Shown one piece after another: positions 50,784 through 59,125 of a stretch of DNA of 64,000 nucleotides; within the stretch, counting starts at the first letter, position 1, and each line of letters begins with the position of its first letter. Below the pieces are notes generated by a model, which saw only the letters and a list, made by a program, of their open reading frames with translations, was not told where the DNA came from and made no database searches. The DNA lies in assembly GCF_900108055.1 (NCBI RefSeq), contig NZ_FNWJ01000002.1:258382-322381 (forward strand), given 5' to 3'. The stretch comes from Thermoleophilum album (lineage in GTDB: Bacteria; Actinomycetota; Thermoleophilia; Solirubrobacterales; Thermoleophilaceae). The translations under genes and the position numbers were made by a program.

Positions 50784-52375
50784 GGGCGGAGGGCGCCGCG
50801 CTCGAGGCAGCCCAGCCCGCGGGCGGGAGCGCTCGCGGGCAGGAGCTCGCCTTCCGCGGCGCGCTGGTGCTAGTCGGCTTCATGGGCGCCGGTAAAACGA
50901 CCGCCGCGCGGGTAGCGGCGGCAGCGCTCGGAGCGCGGGCGATCGACACCGATCACGAGATCGAGCGCGAGCTCGGGGAGTCGATCGCGAGCTTCTTTGA
51001 CCGAGAAGGAGAGGCGGCGTTCAGGGCGCTCGAGGAGCGTGTCGTGTTGCGGGTACTCGACAGCGAGGATGCGCGCGTAATCGCCCTCGGCGGCGGGGCG
51101 CTCGGCTCCGAACGGGTGCGGGAGGCGCTCGCGAGACACACGGTCGTCTACCTCGAGGTCGATCCGGCCGAGGCCTGGCGGCGAGCGTCGGGCGGCGCAC
51201 GGCCCCTCGCCCGCGATCGCGCCCGCTTCGAGCAGCTCGAGCGCGAGCGCCGGCCGCTTTACGAGCGCGTCGCCGATGCGATCTTCCCCGCCTACTGCGG
51301 CCGCGACGCTGTGCGGCGGGCGCTGCCCGCGCTTTCGGCGCTGCGCGAAGCACCGAGCGGCACGCGTCTGGTTTGGGCCGAGGCAGCGTCCGGCGCCCAT
51401 CCGGTTTTCTTCGGCCGTGGTCTGCTTGCCCAAGGCTTCTTCTATCCGCAGGACGGGCGCCGCTTCGTCGTAAGCGACGAGCAGGTGGCGCGGCTCCATC
51501 GCGCGCCGGGCGCCACCGCCACGATCACGGTGCCAGCGGGCGAGGCCAGCAAGACGCTCGCAAGCGCCGAGCGAGTGCTGCGCGAGCTAGCGCGCAGCGG
51601 CTGCGAGCGCCGCGACCTGGTGGTAGCGCTCGGTGGCGGCGTGGTCGGCGATCTCGCTGGGTTTTGCGCTGCCGTCTACCAACGCGGCGTTCGCTGGGTA
51701 GGCGTGCCGAGTACCTTGGTCGCTCAAGTCGACTCCGCGTACGGCGGCAAGACGGGCGTGGACCTGCCCGAGGGCAAGAACTACGTAGGCGCTTATCACC
51801 TGCCCGCAGCCGTGCTCTGCGATCCCGATCTGTTGGCGACGCTACCTCCGGAGGAGATCGCGGCGGGCTACGCCGAGGTGGTCAAGACGGCGCTGATCGC
51901 CGGCGGCCAATTGTGGGCGCGGGTGCGGGCCGGTGTCGAGCCGACCGACCCGCAGGTAATCCTGGGGTGCCTGCGCACAAAGCTGGCGGTGGTCGCTGCC
52001 GACGAGCGCGACGCTGGGCGCCGGCAGGTCCTCAATCTCGGCCACACGATCGGGCACGCGATCGAGGCCGCTACCGACTACCGCCGCTACCGTCACGGCG
52101 AGGCGGTCGCCGTGGGTTTGCTTTGCGCTCTTCGACTGTCCGGCCGGGAGAACCTGCGTCAGGAGGTTGCCGAGCTTTTGCGTGCGCGCGGCTTACCCAT
52201 CACGTACAGCGGCGCCGACCCGGAGCGCGTCGTCGAGCTGGTCGAGCGCGACAAGAAACGGACGGGTGGACGCGTGCCGTTCGTGCTGCTCGAGGAGCCG
52301 GGGCGCGTGACGCCCGGTCACGAGCTACCGCGCTCCGAAGTGTTGGCGGCGGTCAAGGAGGTCTACGCGCCGTGA
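50771..52375 (+). CDS. Bifunctional shikimate kinase / 3-dehydroquinate synthase (AroK-AroB fusion)
   Basis: A 534-residue fusion of two chorismate-pathway enzymes. Residues about 30-190 are shikimate kinase: Walker A GFMGAGKTT near 36, substrate residues in AIDTDHEIE and REGEAAFR, and ALGGGAL. Residues about 200-530 are dehydroquinate synthase: NAD site GGGVVGDLAGF, PSTLVAQVDSAYGGKTGVD, and the metal ligands in NLGHTIGHAIE and RHGEAVAVG. The steps are not consecutive (dehydroquinate synthase is step two, kinase step five). Such fusions are known in some bacteria. ATG 50771 overlaps the aroC end; aroQ follows with a GTGA overlap. Confidence 0.93.
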   Translation: MEAIGAEGAALEAAQPAGGSARGQELAFRGALVLVGFMGAGKTTAARVAAAALGARAIDTDHEIERELGESIASFFDREGEAAFRALEERVVLRVLDSEDARVIALGGGALGSERVREALARHTVVYLEVDPAEAWRRASGGARPLARDRARFEQLERERRPLYERVADAIFPAYCGRDAVRRALPALSALREAPSGTRLVWAEAASGAHPVFFGRGLLAQGFFYPQDGRRFVVSDEQVARLHRAPGATATITVPAGEASKTLASAERVLRELARSGCERRDLVVALGGGVVGDLAGFCAAVYQRGVRWVGVPSTLVAQVDSAYGGKTGVDLPEGKNYVGAYHLPAAVLCDPDLLATLPPEEIAAGYAEVVKTALIAGGQLWARVRAGVEPTDPQVILGCLRTKLAVVAADERDAGRRQVLNLGHTIGHAIEAATDYRRYRHGEAVAVGLLCALRLSGRENLRQEVAELLRARGLPITYSGADPERVVELVERDKKRTGGRVPFVLLEEPGRVTPGHELPRSEVLAAVKEVYAP

Positions 52376-52827
52376 GTCCGGCACGTGCGCGAGTAGCGGT
52401 GATGCACGGCGTCAACTTCGACGTCCTCGAGCGCCGCTCGCCGGAGCACTATGGCGGCATCACGCTGACCGACCTCGAGGTGCGGATCAAGCTGTTCGGG
52501 CGTGAGCTCGGCTTCGAGACGATCTTCTCGCAGACGAACCACGAGGGGGAATTCTGCGAGCAGCTCCACCGCGTCGCCGACAACGCCGACGCGCTGATCC
52601 TCAACCCTGGTGCCTGGACGCACTACTCGTACGCGATCCGCGACGCCCTCGAGGTGGCAGGGGTGCCGGCGGTGGAGGTGCACCTGTCGGCCGTCGACGA
52701 ACGCGAGGAGTGGCGGCGCCGCTCGGTGATCCGTGACCTCTGCATCGCGACCGTGCAGGGCAAAGGCGTCGAGGGCTACCGCGAGGCGCTCGAGATCATC
52801 GCCCGCGCGCTCGGGTTCGAGCGTTGA
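52372..52827 (+). CDS. aroQ: Type II 3-dehydroquinate dehydratase, divergent
   Basis: Dodecameric dehydratase, step three of the chorismate pathway; 151 residues, the family size. Catalytic positions are kept: Arg and Tyr in LERRSPEHYGG, Asn and His in ILNPGAWTHYSYAIRDAL, and His in EVHLS. Departures from the usual sequence are HGVNFDVL for GPNLNLL, Ser for the Glu after the active Arg, and HLSA for HLSN. It is therefore probably active but divergent. The start is GTG overlapping the aroKB stop, and it ends in a TTGA overlap with the next gene. Confidence 0.85.
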   Translation: MSPARARVAVMHGVNFDVLERRSPEHYGGITLTDLEVRIKLFGRELGFETIFSQTNHEGEFCEQLHRVADNADALILNPGAWTHYSYAIRDALEVAGVPAVEVHLSAVDEREEWRRRSVIRDLCIATVQGKGVEGYREALEIIARALGFER

Positions 52828-53927
52828 GCGCGACGACTGGCAAGCAGAGCGCCGAGCAGCGGTTCGCGCAGCGCGTCGAAGGGGCGCTGGCGGCGATCGC
52901 CGAGCGCCAGCTCGACACGTTGCTGGTCACGAACCTCGTCGACGTGCGCTACCTATCGAACTTCAGCGGCACCAACGGCGCGCTCGTGCTGGGAGCCGAG
53001 GAGCGGGTGTTCATCACCGACTTCCGGTACACGGAACAGGCGCGCGCGGAGCTGCGGGGCGGCTTCGAAATCGTCGAGGAGTCGACCGACATGATGCGGG
53101 CGATCGCCAGGCATCTGCGGGGGCGCGCAGGTTTCGACGAGGCGCACCTCACTGTGCGTGCGCACCGCCGGCTCGCCGAGGCGGTCGGCGAGCAGATCGA
53201 GCTGGTGCCCGTGAGCGGCGTGGTCGCGGCCTTGCGGAGGGTGAAGGACGAGGCCGAGGTGGCAGCGATTGCGGCGGCTGCAGAGCTCGCCGACGAGGCC
53301 CTGCGACGCCTATTACAGCAGCCGGTCGTCGGGCGTAGCGAGCGGGAGTTGGCGTGGGCGCTCGAGCGCGAGATGCGGGAGCTGGGGGCGGAGGGTGTGG
53401 CTTTTCCACCGATCGTCGCGTCCGGTCCGCACTCGGCGCTGCCGCACGCGCGTCCCCGCGAGGTGCCGGTCGAACGGGGCAGCCTGCTGCTCTTCGATTG
53501 GGGCGCTCGAGTCGACGGCTATTGCTCGGACTGCACGCGCACTTTCGCGGTCGGCGCGGTGGGGGAGGAGGAGGTCGAGATCTACGAGCTCGTGTTGCGC
53601 GCGCAACGGGCGGCGCTCGAGCAGGCGCGAGCGGGAACTGGCTGTGCCGAGCTCGACGGTGTGGCGCGGGCGGTGATCGAGGAGGCGGGACACGGCGAGC
53701 GCTTCGGGCACGGTCTCGGTCACGGAGTTGGTCTCGAGGTGCACGAGGAGCCGCGGGTCGCGCGCTCCGGGGAGGGCAAGCTGACGGCGGGAGAGGTCGT
53801 GACGATCGAGCCGGGTGTGTACCTGCCCGGGCGCTTCGGTGTGCGCATCGAGGACCTGGTCGTGATCGGCGAGCAGGGGCCTCGCGTGCTCAGCGGTATC
53901 GACAAGGAGCTGCAGACGATCGAGTAA
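52824..53927 (+). CDS. M24-family Xaa-Pro aminopeptidase/dipeptidase
   Basis: Metallopeptidase with pita-bread fold, 367 residues. A creatinase-like N-terminal domain (1-130; LLVTNLVDVRYLSNFSG) precedes the catalytic domain. The five dimetal ligands are visible: Asp in LLFDWGARVDGYCSDCTRTF (two), His in GHGLGHGVGLEVHE, Glu in VVTIEPGVYLPG and Glu in GVRIEDLVVI. It is placed between aroQ and (often) efp in many Gram-positive genomes; here efp is 8 kb away. The start is TTG overlapping the aroQ stop. Confidence 0.9.
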   Translation: MSATTGKQSAEQRFAQRVEGALAAIAERQLDTLLVTNLVDVRYLSNFSGTNGALVLGAEERVFITDFRYTEQARAELRGGFEIVEESTDMMRAIARHLRGRAGFDEAHLTVRAHRRLAEAVGEQIELVPVSGVVAALRRVKDEAEVAAIAAAAELADEALRRLLQQPVVGRSERELAWALEREMRELGAEGVAFPPIVASGPHSALPHARPREVPVERGSLLLFDWGARVDGYCSDCTRTFAVGAVGEEEVEIYELVLRAQRAALEQARAGTGCAELDGVARAVIEEAGHGERFGHGLGHGVGLEVHEEPRVARSGEGKLTAGEVVTIEPGVYLPGRFGVRIEDLVVIGEQGPRVLSGIDKELQTIE

Positions 53928-53929
53928 TT

Positions 53930-53965
53930 GCGGCGCGCCAAGTTCCCGCGGCGCGCCGAGTTCCG
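53930..53965. repeat. Two tandem 18-base repeats before the imuB promoter
   Basis: GCGGCGCGCCAAGTTCCC and GCGGCGCGCCGAGTTCCG lie back to back between the peptidase stop and the LexA box. They differ at two positions. Each contains the GGCGCGCC palindrome. They may be paired protein-binding sites. Confidence 0.6.
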
Positions 53966-53978
53966 TCCGGAGCGCAGG

Positions 53979-53992
53979 CGAACATATGTTCG
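53979..53992. promoter_or_regulatory. LexA/SOS box
   Basis: CGAACATATGTTCG is a perfect 14-base palindrome identical to the Gram-positive LexA consensus (CGAAC-N4-GTTCG). It overlaps the start region of imuB, so LexA binding would block that promoter until DNA damage. Confidence 0.92.
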
Positions 53993-53994
53993 CC

Positions 53995-55314
53995 ATGGAC
54001 GGTTTCGAGCAGCGGCGACTAATCGTCTGCGTGCTGGTTCCCGATTTCGAGCTAGCGGCCTTGGTGGGTGGGCGCGAACGGTTGCTCGAAGGGCCGCTCG
54101 CAGTCGCGCCCTCCGATCCCTCGCGTCAGGGTGTGGGTGCGGTCTCGCCACCCGCTCGTGCTCGTGGCGTCAAGCCGGGAACGAAGCTTGTCGAGGCGCT
54201 TGCGCGGTGTCCGGAATTGCGCCTCGTGCCGCCCGACCCGGAGCGGGTGGGGGCCCTCTGGGGAGCGTCGCTCGACACGCTCGAGCGACTCGGTGCGCAA
54301 GTCGAGTCGGACCTCCCAGGGCTCGCTTTCTTCGCGGCTGACGGGCTGCTTTGCCTCCACGACGGTCGCTTGGAGCGGCTACTCGCGACCGTGCGCAAGG
54401 AGCTGAGAGGCACGGTCGGCGACGTCGGTACGGTGCGTTTCGGAGTTGCACCGGCGCGCTTCGTTGCCTGGACCGCGGCGATGCTTGCGCCGGCGCGTCG
54501 CGACCGTGAGCGCCGCGAGCTGATCGCCGGCAAGCTTTTGGGAACGGCGGCGGCTGGCGCGGTCGGTGCGTCGCCACTCCCGGCGACGTTGGTCGTGCCA
54601 CCCGCATCGTGCGCCCGCTTCTTGGCTTCACAGCCGGTCAGCCTGCTCGCGCTGCGCCCCGAGTTGCAGACGACGGCTGCGCTCCTTGAACAGCTCGGTA
54701 TCGCGACGCTCGGGGACCTCGCTGCCCTGCCTCGCGCCGCGCTCGCCGAGCGGTTTGGGCCGGAAGGGCTGCTCGCCTACGAGCTCGCTCGGGGGCGCGA
54801 CACGGCGCTCCTGCCTCGCCGACCCCCCGAGCGGATCGCCGAGTCGCTCGAGCTGCCGGAGCCGGGCTGTCGTTTTCAGCTGGAGCGAGCGCTGACGATG
54901 CTCGTCGAACGCATCCTGGCGCGCGGTGAGCGGCGGGGTCGGAGCCTGCGCGTGCTGGTGCTCTCAGCGCTGCTTACTTCGGGCGGAAGTTGGCGTGTGC
55001 GGATCGTGCCACGCCGCCCGACTGCCGACAGCGAGCTCTTGTGCACACTGCTCGCTCAAAGCTTGGAATCGCTGCCGTCGCCGGCCGAGCGTCTGACTCT
55101 CGCGGTCGAGGAGTTCGGGCCATCGAACCCCGAGCAGCCGGCGATCAGCGGCTTGCACAACCACCAGGAAGACCGCCGTAGACGCTTGGCGGAGGCGGTT
55201 CGGCAAGTCCGGCAAGCGCTCGGTCCGGAAGCTTTGCTGCGGGTATTCGAAGCCGATCCCGATGCGCGTGTGCCGGAACGGCGAGCGCTGCTCGTCCCTT
55301 ATCCCGAGCGATGA
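53995..55314 (+). CDS. imuB: ImuB-like catalytically inactive Y-family polymerase homologue
   Basis: Adapter of the SOS mutasome that brings DnaE2 to the sliding clamp; 439 residues. The Y-family fold can be followed (LIVCVLVPDFELAALVGG at the start, RFGVAPARFVAWTAAMLA, LEQLGIATLGDLAALPRAALAERFG for the thumb HhH). The catalytic acidic residues of active relatives are missing: VPDF for DMDAFF and ADGLLCLHDG for the SIDE motif. ATG 53995 lies behind the LexA box; ATG 53986 inside the box is an alternative. No imuA is seen. The next two genes overlap it. Confidence 0.88.
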   Translation: MDGFEQRRLIVCVLVPDFELAALVGGRERLLEGPLAVAPSDPSRQGVGAVSPPARARGVKPGTKLVEALARCPELRLVPPDPERVGALWGASLDTLERLGAQVESDLPGLAFFAADGLLCLHDGRLERLLATVRKELRGTVGDVGTVRFGVAPARFVAWTAAMLAPARRDRERRELIAGKLLGTAAAGAVGASPLPATLVVPPASCARFLASQPVSLLALRPELQTTAALLEQLGIATLGDLAALPRAALAERFGPEGLLAYELARGRDTALLPRRPPERIAESLELPEPGCRFQLERALTMLVERILARGERRGRSLRVLVLSALLTSGGSWRVRIVPRRPTADSELLCTLLAQSLESLPSPAERLTLAVEEFGPSNPEQPAISGLHNHQEDRRRRLAEAVRQVRQALGPEALLRVFEADPDARVPERRALLVPYPER

Positions 55315-55568
55315 GAGAAAAGCCGAAAAGTCGGGTACGGCGTTTGGCGGAACCGAAACCGCTGCCGGGGGTGCGGCTAGGAGTCGATGGTCGCCCGCGG
55401 ATGGTTGCCGGCGAAGCAGTTCAGTCGGTGCTCGAGGAGTGGCTCGTCGAAGATCGCTGGTGGACGGGCAAGCCGCTTCGTCGCCGCTACTTCGAGTTGG
55501 TGTTGAGAGATGGCCGCAACCTCGTTTGCTTCGAGGAGCACGGTCGCTGGTTCGCACAGCGGGCATGA
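55311..55568 (+). CDS. DUF6504-like small protein of the SOS mutasome cassette
   Basis: An 85-residue protein between imuB and dnaE2, overlapping both by 4 bases (ATGA each). A basic start (MREKPKSRVRRL) leads to a small beta-rich domain: GVRLGVDGRPRMVAGEAVQSV, then EEWLVEDRWWTGKPLRRRYFELVL and FEEHGRWFAQRA. The RWW...RRYF pattern fits DUF6504 proteins found beside imuB and dnaE2 in Actinobacteria. The function is unknown; the tight coupling argues for a part in translesion synthesis. Confidence 0.75.
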   Translation: MREKPKSRVRRLAEPKPLPGVRLGVDGRPRMVAGEAVQSVLEEWLVEDRWWTGKPLRRRYFELVLRDGRNLVCFEEHGRWFAQRA

Positions 55569-58500
55569 GCGGCGGCGCTCACAGCCGAGCGGAGTCGGTG
55601 TCTCGAGGGTGGCTGCCGTCGCCCAAGCAAGTCGTCCGCTACGCCGAGCTGCATTGCCATAGCGCGTACTCGTTTCGCGATGGCGCCTCGCTGCCGAGCG
55701 AGCTGGCAGCGGCTGCTGCCGAGCACGGCTACGAAGCGCTGGCGGTCTGCGACCACGACGGCATCTATGGCGTTCTCGAAGCGGCTTTCGCGCTCCGCGG
55801 CGTCGGCATCAAGCCGATCGCTGGCGCCGAGTTGACACTCACCGACGGCCATCACGTGACGCTGCTGTGCCGAGATCGACGCGGCTGGTCGAACCTCTGT
55901 CGGCTCGTGACCCTTGCCCACGAGCGCACCAGGCGTTGGTCGCGCTGCGGCGAGAGACCGTGGCGCGCGCGTCTCGGCCGGTCCCGTCCACCGCTCGATC
56001 CGGCGGACGGCGAGCCGGCGGTAACGCTCGAGGAGGTCGAGCGTCACGCCGAGGGGCTCATCTGTTTGAGCGGCTGCGCCCGCTCCGGCGCGGTCGCCGG
56101 GCGCATCGAACGCGGTGATCTGGCGACCGCCCGTGCGGTCGCCGAACGGCTACTGGCGGCGTTCGGGCGCGAGGGCTTTTGGATCGAGCTGCAACGGCCG
56201 CTTTGGCGGCACGATCGCCGCCGCAATCGGCTGCTCGCGGAACTCGCCGGGCAGCTGCGCGTGCGCACGGTTGCGACCGGCAATGTGCACGCCCACTCGT
56301 CGCGTCGTGCGCGTCTCCAGGACGCACTGGTGGCGGTGCGGTTGCGGCGCGCGCTCGACGAGTGCGAGCCCGAGCGACGTGGAAACCACGCCCACGTGGT
56401 GGTTCCCCCGAGCGAGCTCGCACGTCGTTTCAAAGATCACTCGCGGGCGCTGGCGGAGAGCGTCGAGTTGGCCGAACGGATCGCTTTCGACCCGACCCGT
56501 GATCTCGGCTACTCCTATCCGGGCAGCGACGATCCCGATGCCTGCACTCGTCTCGCCGAGCTCTGCTGGTCGCGCTTCGAGCGTCGCTATCCGCCCGGTC
56601 ATCGCCACCGCCGGGAAGCACAGCAGCGGCTCGCAGAGGAGCTGCGCGTAATCGCTCGGCTCGGTCTCTGCGGGTTCTTCCTGTTGCACAACGAGATACT
56701 CGAGCTGGCCCGCGAGGTAGCGCTAGAGCTACGCGGTCGCGAGGGTGCTAGGTCGCTGCTTGCGCCCGGTCGCGGCCGCGGCTCGAGCGTGTCCTCGATC
56801 GTCTGCTACCTGACCGGCTTATCGCACATCGATCCGGTCGCCAACGGTTTGGTGCTGGGACGCTTCCTGAACGAGCAACTGACGCGTCTGCCAGACATCG
56901 ACCTCGACTTTCCGCGCGATCTCCGCGATCTTCTGATCGAGCGCGTACACCGTCGCTACGGCTCCGAGCGAGCGGCGCTGGTCTGCTCGTTTCCGACCTA
57001 CCAAGTGCGCTCAGCGGTGCGCGACCTCGGCCTTGCCTTGGGTCTACCGCGAGCTGATCTCGAGCGCCTCGCACGGGCGCTCGAGCCGTGGCGTGAGCGC
57101 AACCGCATCGCCGCCGACGTCGAGGAGTTGCTCGGCGAGCGGGCGCGTCAGCCGCGCTGGCGAGCGTTGGTCGAGCTGGTAGAGGAGGCTCACGGGCTTC
57201 CCCGACACGTCGCCCAGCACCCAGGCGGCATGGTGATCGCGACGCGCCCCTTGACCGATCTGTGCGCTCTCCAACCGGCGGCGATGCAGGGGCGCTGGAT
57301 GGTCCAGTGGGATAAGGACTCTTGCGCCGACGCTGGTTTTTTGAAGATCGACCTGCTCGGTCTCGGCATGCTCTCGGCGGTCGAGCGCTGTGTCGCCGAG
57401 ATCGAACGGGTGCGCGGAGAGCGGATCGACCTCTCTCGCATCCCTTACGACGATGCTCCCACTTGGCGCTCGATCCAGCGCGCCGAGACGGTCGGTGTGT
57501 TCCAGATCGAGAGTCGCGCGCAGATGCAGATGCTGCGCCGCACACGGCCGCAGTCGCTGGCCGACCTGACCGTTCAGGTGGCACTGGTTCGTCCCGGCCC
57601 GATCCAGGGTGGTGCCGTCCACCCCTACCTCCAACGCCGCGAGCGTCTGCGCACCGACCCTCGGTATCGACCGCGTTACGAACATCCGGCGCTCGAGCAA
57701 GCACTCGGCGACACGCTTGGCGCAATCGTCTTTCAAGACCAGGTGCTCGAGGTCGCGCGTCTGCTCGCTGGTTTTACGCACTCCGAGGCCGAAGGTTTGC
57801 GGCGCTCGATGAGCCGTCGTCGATCGCGTGCGGCGCTCGACCTTTATCGCCGCCGCTTCGTCGATGCGGCGCTTGCCCGTGGTGTCTCTCGCGAGCTCGC
57901 GGAGCGGGTGTGGCGACAGATCGTCGGCTTCTCCGGCTACGGGTTCCCGAAGGCCCATGCCGCGGCCTTCGCTTTGCTCGCCTACCAGTCGGCGTGGTTG
58001 CGTGTCCACTATGCGCCCGAGTTCCTCTGTGCCCTCCTCAACGAACAACCGATGGGTTTCTATCCGCCCGACTCGCTGGTGCGCGAGGCGCGCCGGCGGG
58101 GGGTCGTGGTAAGGGGACCGTGCGTGCTACGCAGCGACCTTCGTTGCAAGGTCGAGCCAGCAGCTACCAGCGATTCGGCTGCCGCTTCCGAGAGGCTGGC
58201 GGTGAGGATCGGGCTCGGTTATATCGCTGGTGTCCCGCTGGCCGAGCTCGAGGCACTGGTGGCGGAGCGCGAGGCCGGCGGTCCTTACCGCTCACTTGCT
58301 GATCTCGCTGCCCGTTGCAGGTGTTCGCGGCAGACGCTTGAGCTTCTCGCGCTCGCCGGCGCCTGCGATGCGCTGCTCCCGGATGTTGCTCCCGCTGAGC
58401 GCCGTCGCCGCGCGCTTTGGGAGCTGGGGGTTGCGGCTGACTCGGGCGTGTCCCGTGGCCACGCGTCGCGCGGCCACGGGACACGCATTTCACGACGTCA

Positions 58501-59068
58501 ATCGACGATTGGCAGGCAGCCGGCGCTGCCGCTGGAGGGGCTTGCGGCGCCTCGGCTTCCGGATCTCGAGCGATGGCAGGAGATGCTCGCCGACTACCGA
58601 ACTCTCGGCCTTTCTTTGGCCGCCCACCCGCTCGCGTTGATGCGCGAGGGGCTGCCCGCAGGGGTGCTCTCGAGCCAAGAGCTCGAAGAGCAACCAGAAG
58701 GAGCGGTAGTGCGCTGTGCCGGGCTCGTAGTGATACGTCAGAGGCCAGCCACGGCTCGCGGCGTCACCTTCGTGCTGCTCGAGGACGAACACGGCACGAT
58801 CAATCTGGTCGTGCCGCCCCCGCTCTACCAACGAAGGCGACTGATCGTGCGCTGCGAACCGCTCTTGCTGGCCATCGGGCGGGTCGAACACCGCACCGGC
58901 ACGACCCACGTGGTCTGCGACGACGTCGAACGGCTGGTGCTGGAACCGCCGACACCGCGCCGCGCTCGCCTGCTCGAACCGGCGCGCGCATGGTCCGGGG
59001 CACCGCCGCGCGACAGCGACCTGCCGGCCGCTGCTTCCCGTCACGCGGCCCGCGCTAGCTGGCGTTGA
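55565..59068 (+). CDS. dnaE2: Error-prone DNA polymerase DnaE2 (ImuC)
   Basis: C-family polymerase for damage-induced mutagenesis, 1167 residues. Domains: PHP (about 25-290; ELHCHSAYSFRDG, VCDHDGIYG), polymerase core with PDIDLDFPRD near 443 holding catalytic Asp residues, GRGRGSSVSSIVCYLTG, FQIESRAQMQMLRR and SGYGFPKAHAAAFALLAYQS, an HhH region near 910-950, and an OB fold (from about 1040). Between HhH and OB a perfect inverted repeat encodes an odd SRGHASRGHGTR stretch. ATG 55565 overlaps the preceding stop; longer starts lie inside imuB. It is expected to be SOS-induced with imuB. Confidence 0.95.
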   Translation: MSGGAHSRAESVSRGWLPSPKQVVRYAELHCHSAYSFRDGASLPSELAAAAAEHGYEALAVCDHDGIYGVLEAAFALRGVGIKPIAGAELTLTDGHHVTLLCRDRRGWSNLCRLVTLAHERTRRWSRCGERPWRARLGRSRPPLDPADGEPAVTLEEVERHAEGLICLSGCARSGAVAGRIERGDLATARAVAERLLAAFGREGFWIELQRPLWRHDRRRNRLLAELAGQLRVRTVATGNVHAHSSRRARLQDALVAVRLRRALDECEPERRGNHAHVVVPPSELARRFKDHSRALAESVELAERIAFDPTRDLGYSYPGSDDPDACTRLAELCWSRFERRYPPGHRHRREAQQRLAEELRVIARLGLCGFFLLHNEILELAREVALELRGREGARSLLAPGRGRGSSVSSIVCYLTGLSHIDPVANGLVLGRFLNEQLTRLPDIDLDFPRDLRDLLIERVHRRYGSERAALVCSFPTYQVRSAVRDLGLALGLPRADLERLARALEPWRERNRIAADVEELLGERARQPRWRALVELVEEAHGLPRHVAQHPGGMVIATRPLTDLCALQPAAMQGRWMVQWDKDSCADAGFLKIDLLGLGMLSAVERCVAEIERVRGERIDLSRIPYDDAPTWRSIQRAETVGVFQIESRAQMQMLRRTRPQSLADLTVQVALVRPGPIQGGAVHPYLQRRERLRTDPRYRPRYEHPALEQALGDTLGAIVFQDQVLEVARLLAGFTHSEAEGLRRSMSRRRSRAALDLYRRRFVDAALARGVSRELAERVWRQIVGFSGYGFPKAHAAAFALLAYQSAWLRVHYAPEFLCALLNEQPMGFYPPDSLVREARRRGVVVRGPCVLRSDLRCKVEPAATSDSAAASERLAVRIGLGYIAGVPLAELEALVAEREAGGPYRSLADLAARCRCSRQTLELLALAGACDALLPDVAPAERRRRALWELGVAADSGVSRGHASRGHGTRISRRQSTIGRQPALPLEGLAAPRLPDLERWQEMLADYRTLGLSLAAHPLALMREGLPAGVLSSQELEEQPEGAVVRCAGLVVIRQRPATARGVTFVLLEDEHGTINLVVPPPLYQRRRLIVRCEPLLLAIGRVEHRTGTTHVVCDDVERLVLEPPTPRRARLLEPARAWSGAPPRDSDLPAAASRHAARASWR
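58446..58486. repeat. Perfect 15-bp inverted repeat inside dnaE2
   Basis: GCGTGTCCCGTGGCC (58446-58460) and GGCCACGGGACACGC (58472-58486) flank an 11-base spacer. It is in frame and encodes about 14 residues in a linker of DnaE2. It looks like a small palindromic element inserted in a tolerant site. Confidence 0.85.
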
Positions 59069-59111
59069 GCACCCACTCGCCTCGCGTCGTCGGCACCGCT
59101 CCCCGCGCCGG

Positions 59112-59117
59112 TAGCTT
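59112..59117 (+). promoter_or_regulatory. Probable -10 box for a leaderless mRNA
   Basis: TAGCTT ends 8 bases before the ATG at 59126. Confidence 0.55.
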
Positions 59118-59125
59118 CCCGAACG

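Noticed and set aside
55262-55564. Upstream in-frame extension of dnaE2
   Set aside because: It would overlap imuB and the DUF6504-like gene almost fully; ATG 55565 gives the normal PHP start.
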